The notes: generated by a model not told the origin, from the letters alone. 64,000 nt of DNA from Sphaerisporangium krabiense (GCF_014200435.1 NZ_JACHBR010000001.1:1674001-1738000); one strand, 5' to 3'. Shown: positions 8,338-15,583, counted from the stretch's first letter. Numbers and translations are program-made.

Positions 8338-9603
8338 CTGTATGCCAGAGAGGGGCTGGTCGTGCTCACGGCCACGGCCGCTCTCACCGCGTTCGCCATG
8401 CTCGACGGCGAGCCGCCGCTGCCTGGCCTCCCTCTCCTGGTGGGCGCCGACCTCGCCGCGGCGCTGCCTGTGACCCTGCGTGCCCGCCTCCCCCTGACAG
8501 GAGCGCTGCTCTCGGCCGCGATCTCTCTGGCCGGCCTGGTGATACCAGGCTGGCAGGGCCGGCTGGTGACCATGGTCATGTTCGGCGCGGCGGCCTTCCG
8601 CCTGCCGCGCCGCACATGGGTGGTCATGGGCCTGTCCATCGCCTGGACCACCGGCTACGGCCTTCTGCTCCCGCAAGCCCACGGAGGGCTCTCCGTGGTC
8701 ACCGACCTGGTCATCATGGGGGTCGCCCCGGTCGCGGTCGGCCAGGCCCTGCGGCTGCACGGCGAGCGGAGCGCCCAGGCGGCACGGCTCGACCACGCCG
8801 AGGCCGGCCGCGCCATGGCCGAGGAACGCGCCGCACTCGCCCGCGACGTCCACGACAGCGTCGGCCACCACCTCACCGCGATCCACATGCAGGCCACCTC
8901 CACCCGCCGAGCCCTACGCACCCGAACCCAGACCACCGACCAAGCTCCACACGGCCAGGAGCATGCCACCGACCAAGCTTCACATGGCCAAGCGCGAGCC
9001 ACCGGCCCAACTCTGCGTGGGCAGTCGCAGGCTGCCGAGCGGGCGTTGGGCGTCATTGCCGAGTTGTCCTCGACTGCGTTGAAGGAGGTTCGGGGCATGC
9101 TCGACGCCCTGCGTGAGGCGCCGGTGGGACTGGACCTGGATGAGATCGAGAGTTTGGCCAGGCGGCTCTCCACTCCACAGCTGCGGATCTCGGTGCACCG
9201 CGCCACCCCCTGCCCACCGTTGCCATCCGACGTGCGCCACACGGTCTTCCGCGTCGTACAGGAAGCACTCACCAACGCCGCCCGCCACTCCGACGCCGGC
9301 CACGTGGAGGTACGGGTACGGTGCGACCACACGGCGGTGACGCTCTCGATCACCGATGACGGTCATCCCCGCGCCGGGGCCGAAGGCCGAGGCATCAGAG
9401 GCATGCGCGAACGCGTACACCAACACGGCGGCACACTGACAGCAGGCCCGAAAGAGGGCCACGGCTGGCGGGTAGAAGCCATCGTGCCGATCGCTCCTGG
9501 CCCTCAGACATCCCCCGAAGGCGAACCCTCTCCGGCATGGCGTACGACCCCACATGAAGCACCGAGCCCACAGACAGCCCGACGGCGACGGTCACGGCGT
9601 TGA
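8068..9603 (+). CDS. NarL/DesK-family sensor histidine kinase
   Basis: Sensor kinase of the HisKA_3 type. Four or five hydrophobic segments (about 8347-8750) form a membrane sensor. Then come the H-box ARDVHDSVGHHL, with the phosphorylated His, and a C-terminal HATPase (VVQEALTNAARHS; GRGIRGMRERV). The start is uncertain: the frame is open through the 27-bp array, and in-frame GTG/ATG codons at 8068, 8095, 8122, 8149, 8176, 8203, 8230, 8257, 8284 and 8311 are each possible starts. Family length favours one of the last ones (8257-8311). A 33-residue repeat insert lies between the two helices of the dimerisation domain. Its cognate partner is the response regulator at 9871. Confidence 0.85.
   Translation: MHRRRSGTAVYEQRNGATVHRGRSGTAVYWRKSLTAMSERRSKAAVHRAHGVTTVCGRRNGAAVHEGRGGVAVHGGRGGVAVHGGRGGAALYAREGLVVLTATAALTAFAMLDGEPPLPGLPLLVGADLAAALPVTLRARLPLTGALLSAAISLAGLVIPGWQGRLVTMVMFGAAAFRLPRRTWVVMGLSIAWTTGYGLLLPQAHGGLSVVTDLVIMGVAPVAVGQALRLHGERSAQAARLDHAEAGRAMAEERAALARDVHDSVGHHLTAIHMQATSTRRALRTRTQTTDQAPHGQEHATDQASHGQARATGPTLRGQSQAAERALGVIAELSSTALKEVRGMLDALREAPVGLDLDEIESLARRLSTPQLRISVHRATPCPPLPSDVRHTVFRVVQEALTNAARHSDAGHVEVRVRCDHTAVTLSITDDGHPRAGAEGRGIRGMRERVHQHGGTLTAGPKEGHGWRVEAIVPIAPGPQTSPEGEPSPAWRTTPHEAPSPQTARRRRSRR
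8932..9030 (+). repeat. Three 33-bp in-frame repeats inside the kinase
   Basis: Three 33-bp units (8932-8964, 8965-8997, 8998-9030) encode TTDQAPHGQEH, ATDQASHGQAR and ATGPTLRGQSQ. They lie after the H-box helix and before the second helix (AAERALGVIAELS), where HisKA_3 kinases normally have only a short turn. The third unit is the most divergent. Confidence 0.85.
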
Positions 9604-9645
9604 CCACACGCCGAAGCCACCGATCCCTGAGAGGAGAACGGCAGC

Positions 9646-9732
9646 ATGACCATCCGCGCGGTGACCACCGACGATCAGCCAGCCGTACGGGACACGTTAC
9701 GCGCGACGCTAGAAGGCCGACCCACATCGTAG
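9646..9732 (+). pseudogene. Truncated response-regulator copy 1
   Basis: Open frame of 28 codons, MTIRAVTTDDQPAVRDTL and on to a TAG at 9730. It has a good GAGGAGA ribosome site before it. It matches the first 28 residues of the intact regulator at 9871, including the acidic pair of the receiver domain (DDQPAVR). It is either a decayed duplicate or a translated leader peptide. Confidence 0.75.
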
Positions 9733-9757
9733 TGATCGCTGAGAGAGGGACGGCGGC

Positions 9758-9874
9758 ATGACCATTCACGTGGTGATCGCTGACGACCAAGCCTCCGAAC
9801 GGCAGGCATTGCGCGTGACGCTGGACGGGTGGCCAGACGTCAAGGTGATCGGTGAGGGAGGGATGGCGGTGTGA
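9758..9874 (+). pseudogene. Truncated response-regulator copy 2
   Basis: Open frame of 38 codons, MTIHVVIADDQASERQALRV and on to a TGA at 9872-9874. It corresponds to residues 1-38 of the intact regulator. Its stop overlaps the GTG start of the real gene (GTGA at 9871), so it could be translationally coupled to the intact regulator. Most simply it is a remnant of tandem duplication. Confidence 0.75.
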
Positions 9875-10530
9875 GCATTCGGGTGGTGATCGCTGATGAT
9901 CAGCCCGCCGTGCGGGAGGCGTTGCGGGTGACGTTGGGGGGTGAAGCCGATATCGAGGTGGTCGGGGAGGCGGGGGATGGCGGGGAGGCCGTGCATCAGG
10001 TGATGTGGCGGCGGCCGGATGTGGTGGTGATGGATCTGCGCATGCCGTATGTCGACGGGATCTCCGCGATTCGGCAGCTCGCGGCCATGGATACTCCGCC
10101 AAGGATGCTCGCGTTGACGACGTTCGACACCGATGAGTATCTCTTCGGGGCTCTCCAGTCGGGGGCTTCAGGGTTTCTGCTCAAGGACAGCGACCCGGAA
10201 CTGCTGCTGGAGGCGGTGCGGGCGCTGCACCGGGGACACGGGCTGGTGGATCCCCAGGTCACCACCCGGTTGATCGACCGCTTCGCCAGACTGTCGCCCG
10301 CGTCCGCCGGCGACGCGCGCCAGCGGCTCACCACGCGTGAGCTTGAGGTGCTCCGGCACCTGGCGCGCGGGCTGAGCAACGCGCAGATAGCCGAGGTCCT
10401 GACCATCGAGGAAGGCACGGTCAAGACCCACGTCGCGAACCTCCTCCGCAAACTCAGCCTGCCCACCCGCGTACGCGCCGTCATCTACGCCTACGAACAC
10501 GGCCTGGCCCCCCACCATTCAGACCCCTGA
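9871..10530 (+). CDS. NarL/FixJ-family response regulator
   Basis: 219-residue DNA-binding response regulator. The receiver domain has acidic residues in VVIADDQ (residues 4-10) and the phospho-acceptor Asp in DVVVMDLRMP, with a conserved Lys in FLLKDSDPELL. A LuxR-type helix-turn-helix is at the C-terminus (LTTRELEVLRHLARGLSNAQ, then EGTVKTHVANLLRKL). The GTG start at 9871 overlaps the stop of the preceding truncated copy. It is the obvious partner of the upstream kinase; the target genes are unknown. Confidence 0.93.
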   Translation: MSIRVVIADDQPAVREALRVTLGGEADIEVVGEAGDGGEAVHQVMWRRPDVVVMDLRMPYVDGISAIRQLAAMDTPPRMLALTTFDTDEYLFGALQSGASGFLLKDSDPELLLEAVRALHRGHGLVDPQVTTRLIDRFARLSPASAGDARQRLTTRELEVLRHLARGLSNAQIAEVLTIEEGTVKTHVANLLRKLSLPTRVRAVIYAYEHGLAPHHSDP

Positions 10531-10575
10531 CCTGACCCGCCCCCCGACCATTCCTCTCCTCTCAGTCGCCTCCCT

Positions 10576-10720
10576 GCCGGACGGGCAACCGGGAGATCCT
10601 CACCCACCGAGGCCGGACGAGCAACCGGGAGATCCTGGCCCGCCGAGGCCGGACGGGCAATCTGGAGGTTCTGGCCCCGCCGAGGCTGGACGGGCAATCT
10701 GGAGGTTCTGGCTCGTCGGG
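10576..10720. repeat. Four 36-bp tandem repeats downstream of the response regulator
   Basis: Units 10576-10611, 10612-10647, 10648-10684 (37 bp) and 10685-10720 share a core GCCGGACGGGCAA followed by a G-rich block and CTGGCCCGCCGAG. Units 1-2 and 3-4 form two sub-types. They fill much of the 257-bp space between the convergent regulator and Rid genes. There is no coding potential I trust and no spacer structure. Confidence 0.85.
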
Positions 10721-10787
10721 TGTCGGTGTGTTGGTGGTGATCACTTGGGTTGTGAGGGGTGGGGCGGTATCGGGGGGCCCGGGGGTG

Positions 10788-11177
10788 TCATACGACGGCG
10801 ACGGCGTCGACTTCGACGAGGAAGCCTGGGCCCAGGCCGGCTACCACGTGGACCGTGATGGCCGGGGGCGGGTCGGCTCGGTTCCATACCTCCTGGAAGG
10901 CGGCTACGCCCTCGTCGAAGGTGTGGCCCTGCACGACGGCGATGCGCCAGTGGACGATGTTGGCCAGGGTCCCGCCCTCGCTGTCCAGGATGGTCGCGAG
11001 GTTGCGGAACACCTGCCGGGCCTGCTCCCCGACCGTGGGGCCGACGACCTTGCCGTCGGGGCCGACGCCGTTCTGTCCGCCGATGTAGATGGTCTTGGCC
11101 GGTTGTTCGACCACGACGGCCTGACTGAAGGCCGGGCTGCGGTGCATCCCGGGAGGGTTGATGTGCCGGACACCCAT
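10788..11177 (-). CDS. Rid (YjgF/YER057c) family protein
   Basis: 129-residue protein with the Rid trimer fold: IYIGGQNGVGPDGKVVGPTV near residue 28, the long QARQVFRNLATIL helix and C-terminal VEVDAVAVV. RidA enzymes hydrolyse reactive enamine/imine intermediates using an Arg just before the last strand. Here that stretch reads PPPAITVHVV with no Arg, so imine deaminase activity is doubtful and a non-RidA subfamily is likely. The start has an AGAGGAGA ribosome site. The gene is divergent from the CGNR regulator, and the 33-bp operator-like array lies between them. Confidence 0.88.
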   Translation of the reverse strand: MGVRHINPPGMHRSPAFSQAVVVEQPAKTIYIGGQNGVGPDGKVVGPTVGEQARQVFRNLATILDSEGGTLANIVHWRIAVVQGHTFDEGVAAFQEVWNRADPPPAITVHVVAGLGPGFLVEVDAVAVV

Positions 11178-11192
11178 GTATGACTCTCCTCT

Positions 11193-11449
11193 GACGAAGA
11201 CACCGGCACCACCGGTGTCACCGCTGACAAAGACACCGATACGGCCGATGTCACCTTGACAAGTACGCCGATACGACCGACGTCACTGCCGACAAGTACA
11301 CCGAGACGACCGGTGTCACTGCCGACGAGGACACCGAGACGACCGGTATCGCTCCCGACGAGGACACCAATACGGCCGGCGTTCCCCCATGAGGACACCG
11401 ATACGGCTGGCTTCCCCCTATGAGGACACCAGTAATACAGGTGTCATCG
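11193..11449. repeat. Array of about eight 31-34-bp units with GACACC/GGTGTC half sites
   Basis: Units begin at 11193, 11226, 11258, 11291, 11324, 11357, 11391 and 11422. Each starts GACGA, GACAA or GAGGA and contains a GACACC- or TACACC-like left half about 9 nt from a GGTGTC-like right half. The first unit has a perfect GACACC-N9-GGTGTC, and the last has it too. Regular spacing at 31-34 bp is about three helical turns. The array fills the whole divergent intergenic region between the Rid and CGNR genes. Confidence 0.85.
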
Positions 11450-11472
11450 TGACACCAGTTATAGTGGTGTCA
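11424..11472. promoter_or_regulatory. Paired operator dyads and -10 box at the CGNR start codon
   Basis: Two dyads: GGACACC/GGTGTCA at 11424-11446, and a perfect TGACACCA-N7-TGGTGTCA at 11450-11472. Their centres are 26 bp apart. The second ends on the A of the ATG at 11472, and its centre contains TATAGT, a good -10 box. Transcription would therefore start at or near the ATG, and a protein bound to the dyad would block it. Autorepression by the CGNR protein is a natural inference. Confidence 0.6.
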
Positions 11473-12074
11473 TGCGCGCGAAAGCAACCGGACGGACGCT
11501 GCACGATCCCAAGGGAGGGTCGTTCTGGTTCGATGCCGGCGCTGCCTGTCTGGACTTCGCCCACAGTGGCGGCGAGGGGCCCTACGCGGTGTTCGAGACC
11601 CTCCATGAGCCTGCCGACCTGAGCGAATGGCTGGCTCAGCCGCCGATCGCCGCGGTCATGACCGTCCCTGTGACGGCTCGCGAGCTGTCCGCGGCCAAGG
11701 TCCTCCGGCAGGCCATCTGGGTCGCGGCGCACGCCCGGGCGGCACATCGCCCCCTCCCCGCCGAAGCGATCGCCGCCATCAACCGGGCCGCGTCCGCGGC
11801 GCCATTGGCACCCCAGCTCGCCGACGACGGCGCCACCGCAAGATGGGCGCCGCCGGTGCGGGCCACGCACGCGCTGTCGACGCTGGCGCGCGAGATGATC
11901 GAACTCCTGTCCGGACCGCTCTCCGGCCGCATCCGTGAATGCGCGAGCGACAACTGCCCCTTGGTCTTCGTCGACACGTCCCGCCCCGGCGCCCGCCGCT
12001 GGTGCGCGATGGAACGCTGCGGCAACCGCCACAAACTCCGAGCCCTCCGCGCTCGCCGCGCCACCGACCCCTGA
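11472..12074 (+). CDS. ABATE/CGNR zinc-finger transcriptional regulator
   Basis: 200-residue protein. The N-terminal ABATE-type domain includes FWFDAGAACLDFAHSGG; the C-terminal CGNR zinc finger has Cys residues in CASDNCPLVF and WCAMERCGNRHK (about residues 157-190), followed by a basic tail. CGNR proteins are DNA-binding regulators that are usually autoregulated or act on adjacent genes. The start has no ribosome site because a -10 box and dyad overlap it, so the mRNA is probably leaderless. The likely targets are itself and the divergent Rid gene. Confidence 0.9.
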   Translation: MRAKATGRTLHDPKGGSFWFDAGAACLDFAHSGGEGPYAVFETLHEPADLSEWLAQPPIAAVMTVPVTARELSAAKVLRQAIWVAAHARAAHRPLPAEAIAAINRAASAAPLAPQLADDGATARWAPPVRATHALSTLAREMIELLSGPLSGRIRECASDNCPLVFVDTSRPGARRWCAMERCGNRHKLRALRARRATDP

Positions 12075-12106
12075 CGCGGCCGCAAGCGCGGCGTCCCGTC
12101 CCTTCG

Positions 12107-12391
12107 ATACGTGCAGCCCCACCCGCTACGGGGCGATGAGCGGTTCAGCCTGGTACACCCGGCGCAGGCCCACCTCACAGGTTTTCCAGGCTTCAAGGTG
12201 ACGAAGGCGCGTTCGCCGACCGCGCGCAAGCGCGTGTGGGCGCGATCGACCTCCTGCTGCGTCCCTGACAGGCTGGGGCGATGCCGGTACCGCTTGGACG
12301 GCGCGCGGATCGTTTCACCTGCACCCTGCCAGCCCTCGTCGGCGAAGACGACCGCGTGGTCGCACGTGATAAACCCGGTGACGTCGGCGGT
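12107..12391 (-). pseudogene. IS5-family transposase 3' remnant
   Basis: The minus-strand frame encodes VVFADEGWQGAGETIRAP, then LSGTQQEVDRAHTRLRAVGE and RAFVTLK. This is the C-terminal part of IS5-type DDE transposases, with the final catalytic Glu normally in the RAxxERA-type helix. The N-terminal two thirds and both ends are missing, and the frame degenerates after about 12190. It occupies the space between the CGNR and phosphotransferase genes and is inactive. Confidence 0.65.
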
Positions 12392-12404
12392 CATCCCCAC
12401 GAGA

Positions 12405-13151
12405 ATGGCCGACGTGGAGGAGGTCGAGGTCGTCGTCGCCCATCGGGAGCGTGCGACCCTGCGCATCGGTGACGTGTTCCTGAAGGTCGACGCGGATCAG
12501 ACGCGCACCGATGTCGAGGTCGAGGCGATGGCCTTGGCGCCGATCCCGACTCCGGAGGTTCTGTGGCGGAATCCGCCCGTGCTCGCGCTGGCCGCCCTCC
12601 CAGGGACGGCACTCGGCCGCCTCGGCGAGCCGTCGACCGCGTCGCCGACGGCGTGGGCCGCGGCGGGTGCCGCCGCACGGATGCTGCACGATGCGCCACT
12701 GCCGCCATGGCCCGGTCGAAGCCTCGACGAGGTCGCGTCGCGCCTCGACGACGAATGCGAGTGGCTCGTCACGAACGGCGTCCTTCCCACCGACCTGGTC
12801 ACACGCAACCGCCGGGTCGCCGAGGCCGCGCTCCGGCCGTGGACGCCGGTATTCACCCACGGCGACCTGCAGATCACCCATGTGTTCATCGACGGGGACA
12901 AGATCACCGGTGTTATCGACTGGTCCGAGGCGAGCCAGGGCGATGCCCTGTACGACCTCGCCATCCTGACGCTCGGACACGAGGAGCACCTTGGCGACGT
13001 CGTGGCCGGCTACGGCGCCGACGTCGATCTCGACGTGATCCGCGCGTGGTGGTCGCTCCGAAGCCTGCTGGTGGTTCGCTGGCTCGTCGAGCACGGCTTC
13101 GACCCGTTCGCGCCGGGCTGTGAGATCGACGTGCTGAGATCCCGGCTGTGA
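12405..13151 (+). CDS. Aminoglycoside phosphotransferase-fold kinase (APH family)
   Basis: 248-residue kinase-like protein. The Brenner motif reads HGDLQ at about residue 152 with His where the usual Asn stands (HGDLQITH), and the metal-binding IDWSEASQGD follows. FLKVD may hold the ATP-binding Lys. It is a little short for the family. The frame is open from 12111, but the upstream part is transposase remnant in antisense, so ATG 12405 is chosen; its ribosome site is weak. The substrate is unknown: most chromosomal family members phosphorylate small molecules other than antibiotics. Confidence 0.78.
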   Translation: MADVEEVEVVVAHRERATLRIGDVFLKVDADQTRTDVEVEAMALAPIPTPEVLWRNPPVLALAALPGTALGRLGEPSTASPTAWAAAGAAARMLHDAPLPPWPGRSLDEVASRLDDECEWLVTNGVLPTDLVTRNRRVAEAALRPWTPVFTHGDLQITHVFIDGDKITGVIDWSEASQGDALYDLAILTLGHEEHLGDVVAGYGADVDLDVIRAWWSLRSLLVVRWLVEHGFDPFAPGCEIDVLRSRL

Positions 13152-13292
13152 CGCTGCACGAGCCCGAGGGCCACGAGCACCGTTCTGCCGCATCGAGCGG
13201 GCCATCTCCTGAAGCGTGACCTCCGCGCCCCCGGCCACCGGCCCGGCCACTGGCTGCGCCCGGACCGGCTAACGCGCCCACGAGGAACGAAC

Positions 13293-13493
13293 TCAGGGAC
13301 GGGCGAGGTTCCTTGACTTGAGGTTCGCGAGGAAAGCGGACCAGGCTTCGATGCCGACGCTCAGCGCGGGGCCGTCAAGGTACTTGCTGTCGCGTATCGC
13401 GACGGCCTTGGGTAACGAGGCCACTTCTACACAGGCTCCACCATTGCCACTGCTGTAGGAAGACTTACGCCACACCACTCTGTTCACTTCCAT
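13293..13493 (-). CDS. DUF397 protein
   Basis: 66-residue protein with the DUF397 signature: WRKSSYSSGNGGACVEVA at the N-terminus and a central AIRDSK. Such proteins are encoded just downstream of XRE/DUF5753 regulators throughout Streptomycetales and Streptosporangiales, and probably antagonise or modulate the partner. Here it overlaps the upstream regulator by 10 nt, so the pair is translationally coupled. Confidence 0.92.
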   Translation of the reverse strand: MEVNRVVWRKSSYSSGNGGACVEVASLPKAVAIRDSKYLDGPALSVGIEAWSAFLANLKSRNLARP

Positions 13494-14287
13494 GTCTCTG
13501 CCACCTTTGCCATCAGTTCCATTGATTGCTTCGCGGGCAGCGCTTCGGCGCGCAGCGACTCCCACAGGCATTTCAAAGCCGCCACGTCGGGAGCACGGTC
13601 GACGACATCGCCGCTCAGCGCATTGTCCACGTAGACGACCTCGATTCCGTCGAATGTGGTGACGACGAGGGGTCCGGCGAGCCCAGGATAGGCACCGGCG
13701 TTTTGCGGCACAATCTGTATGACGACTTTGGGGCGCTGCGCGAGATCCAGCAGATGCGTGATCTGGTCGTACATCACCTGCGGGCCACCGATCGGACGAC
13801 GCAGGACTCCCTCGTCCAGGACCGCGACCACCATCGGCGGTGTCGCGGAGTTCAGGACGCGCTGTCGCGCCATGCGAGCCTCTACCTGGTCGTCCACATC
13901 GAATAGGCGACCGGAGTGGTGGATCACCTCCCGTGCGTAGGGCTCGATTTGCAGCAGGCCCGGAACGAGAAGCGGTTCGAACCAGAGAAGCGAGGTCGCC
14001 TTCGCCTCGATCGTCAGCCATCTGCCCACCCATTCCGGCGGCATTCCCTTGCACACCAGGTCCGCCGCCAGGCGGCCGAGGATTCCTCCGGTGTCGAGGA
14101 CCTGGTCGCAGCGGTCGGCGAAGTCGGGCTTGGGGACTCTGCGGCTGGTCTCGACCATCGCGACGAAGGACGGCGAGTAGCCGACGATCGCGGTCGCGAG
14201 TTGTGCCTGGCTCAGCCCGGCGGCCTCGCGGGCCTGCCGGAGTTCCCTGGCGAAGAATTCGAGCGGTGTCATTCGATTGCCGTTCAT
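13484..14287 (-). CDS. XRE-family regulator with DUF5753 (WhiJ/AbaA type)
   Basis: 267-residue DNA-binding protein. The N-terminal helix-turn-helix covers AAGLSQAQLATAIVGYSPSF (residues about 19-38), and the C-terminal DUF5753 domain includes FEPLLVPGLLQIEPYAREVI. Family members (WhiJ- and AbaA-cluster regulators) control development and antibiotic production and work with a DUF397 partner. The divergent gene at 14577 encodes an anti-sigma-like HATPase, the usual third member of this cluster. A 289-bp region separates them. Confidence 0.93.
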   Translation of the reverse strand: MNGNRMTPLEFFARELRQAREAAGLSQAQLATAIVGYSPSFVAMVETSRRVPKPDFADRCDQVLDTGGILGRLAADLVCKGMPPEWVGRWLTIEAKATSLLWFEPLLVPGLLQIEPYAREVIHHSGRLFDVDDQVEARMARQRVLNSATPPMVVAVLDEGVLRRPIGGPQVMYDQITHLLDLAQRPKVVIQIVPQNAGAYPGLAGPLVVTTFDGIEVVYVDNALSGDVVDRAPDVAALKCLWESLRAEALPAKQSMELMAKVAETWK

Positions 14288-14576
14288 GATCCCTCACAAA
14301 GCCTCACGGGGGTGAGGCCGTCCGCACGGTTTCCCGTACGCGCGGCGCCTTATGGCGGAGCCTACGACGCTGGTTATAAATCTGGGGCGCGGAAACGAAA
14401 ATTCCCCGAAGGACGACCGGACAACCGCGACAAAGACCTGATTATCGAGCAAGAAAGCGTCGGCCATCCCCTCTCGCGATATGACGGCCAATCGATGCGA
14501 TCGACTTTCCACGCTTAGTCGGCAAAATCCGCCGTCCACCCAGAACTGACCAAATCCAGCCAGGAGGTGCGCTTCG

Positions 14577-15059
14577 ATGCGCGAAGCCGAGCGGGCGGCG
14601 GTTCCGAGTCCGCCTACCGCCATTTCCACCCCATCCGCCGATTTCAAAGGAGTGCCGGCGATGACCGCGACACCGGACGGCCCACGGACCGCCTGCTGGG
14701 ATCTGCCACCCAGCCCCGCGGTGGTCGGCAGGGCTCGTGACCTGGTCAGAGAGGTCCTCACCACCTGGGGCGCGGCTCATCTCCGCCACGACGTGGTGCT
14801 GGTGATGGACGAGCTCCTCGTCAACGCCATCACCCATGGAGAGCCCCCGATCAGGCTCTCGGTCTGGCTCGCGTCCGCCGTCCTGTGCGTCCGGGTGACC
14901 GACCACGGTGACGCCATGCCCCGCCGTCTGCGTCTCTCCCCTGACGCGCTGCACGGGCGCGGCCTCGAGCTGATCGACGCGCTGGCCACCGCCCATGGCG
15001 TGACACCGCTACGGGACGGGCCCGGTAAGACGGTCTGGGCGCGGTGGGATCTGTCCTGA
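14577..15059 (+). CDS. Anti-sigma-like ATP-binding protein (HATPase_c_2)
   Basis: 160-residue single-domain ATPase of the RsbW/SpoIIAB-like class. N-box: VLVMDELLVNAITHGEPP; later HGRGLELIDALA in the G2 region. It has two credible starts, each with a strong ribosome site: AGGAGG before ATG 14577 and AAAGGAG before ATG 14661, the second giving a protein shorter by 28 residues. It completes the XRE/DUF397/HATPase cluster and probably acts as a kinase or sequestering partner for a sigma or anti-sigma antagonist; the target is unknown. It converges on the second conservon with an 11-nt gap. Confidence 0.9.
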   Translation: MREAERAAVPSPPTAISTPSADFKGVPAMTATPDGPRTACWDLPPSPAVVGRARDLVREVLTTWGAAHLRHDVVLVMDELLVNAITHGEPPIRLSVWLASAVLCVRVTDHGDAMPRRLRLSPDALHGRGLELIDALATAHGVTPLRDGPGKTVWARWDLS

Positions 15060-15070
15060 TGGCGGGGCCG

Positions 15071-15583
15071 TCACAGGGCCCGGAGGCCCTTGAGCACCTC
15101 GTGAAGGAGGGAAGGGTCGTGGGCCAGGGCGGCGGGGGCCGGGGAGTGGACGGTGAGGAGGTCGTGGGAGCACAGGTCGGACAGGAGGAGGCGGACGACG
15201 CCGAGAGGGAGGTTCACGTCGGCGGCCAGCTCGACCAGGCGTCTCGGTCTGCGGGTGAGGTGGAGGATGCGGTGGTGTTCCGGGCCGAGACCGGTCGGCG
15301 GGAAGACGCCGGGCGGGGGCGCGGCGCGGGTCGCGGACGCTTCGCGGGCCGGGGCCGGGACGCCGGTCGTGTGCGCCCGGCCGTTCGGGGTGTCGCCGCC
15401 GGTCGCGGCCATGCCGCCGGTCGCGGTGATGATCGCGAGCAGGTCGAAGTCGGAGGCGGCGGGCGGCGTTCTGCCTCCGGTGAGCGCGTACGGGCGCAGT
15501 ACCGGGCCGTCGTCAATCCAGTCCATCTCGTCGTCGTCCATGACGATCCGCCCCTTGAGCGTGGGATGCTGTGCGTCCATCAC
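15071..15583 (-). CDS. DUF742 protein of second conservon (CvnC-like)
   Basis: 170-residue DUF742 protein. N-terminal DGPVLRPYALTGGRT block and FDLLAIITATGG; C-terminal winged-helix-like ADVNLPLGVVRLLLSDL. It is about 45 residues longer than the paralogue at 3117, because of a low-complexity Ala/Pro/Arg insert in the middle (around residues 60-100). It starts 82 nt after the roadblock gene rather than overlapping it. No GTPase gene follows: the next gene is convergent. Confidence 0.9.
   Translation of the reverse strand: MMDAQHPTLKGRIVMDDDEMDWIDDGPVLRPYALTGGRTPPAASDFDLLAIITATGGMAATGGDTPNGRAHTTGVPAPAREASATRAAPPPGVFPPTGLGPEHHRILHLTRRPRRLVELAADVNLPLGVVRLLLSDLCSHDLLTVHSPAPAALAHDPSLLHEVLKGLRAL

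Larger units (their letters stand above)
9646..9983 (+). repeat. 112-bp tandem triplication of a response-regulator 5' end
   Basis: Three successive copies of about 112 bp begin at 9646, 9758 and 9871. Each starts with a ribosome-site-like purine block, a start codon and the first 25-35 codons of a response regulator. Only the third continues into a full gene. The copies are clearly diverged, so the duplication is not recent. Confidence 0.88.

Noticed and set aside
11193..11449. CRISPR array or tRNA-like repeats
   Set aside because: No spacers and no repeat of fixed length. The units hold dyads that match the promoter operator and end at a regulator start codon.
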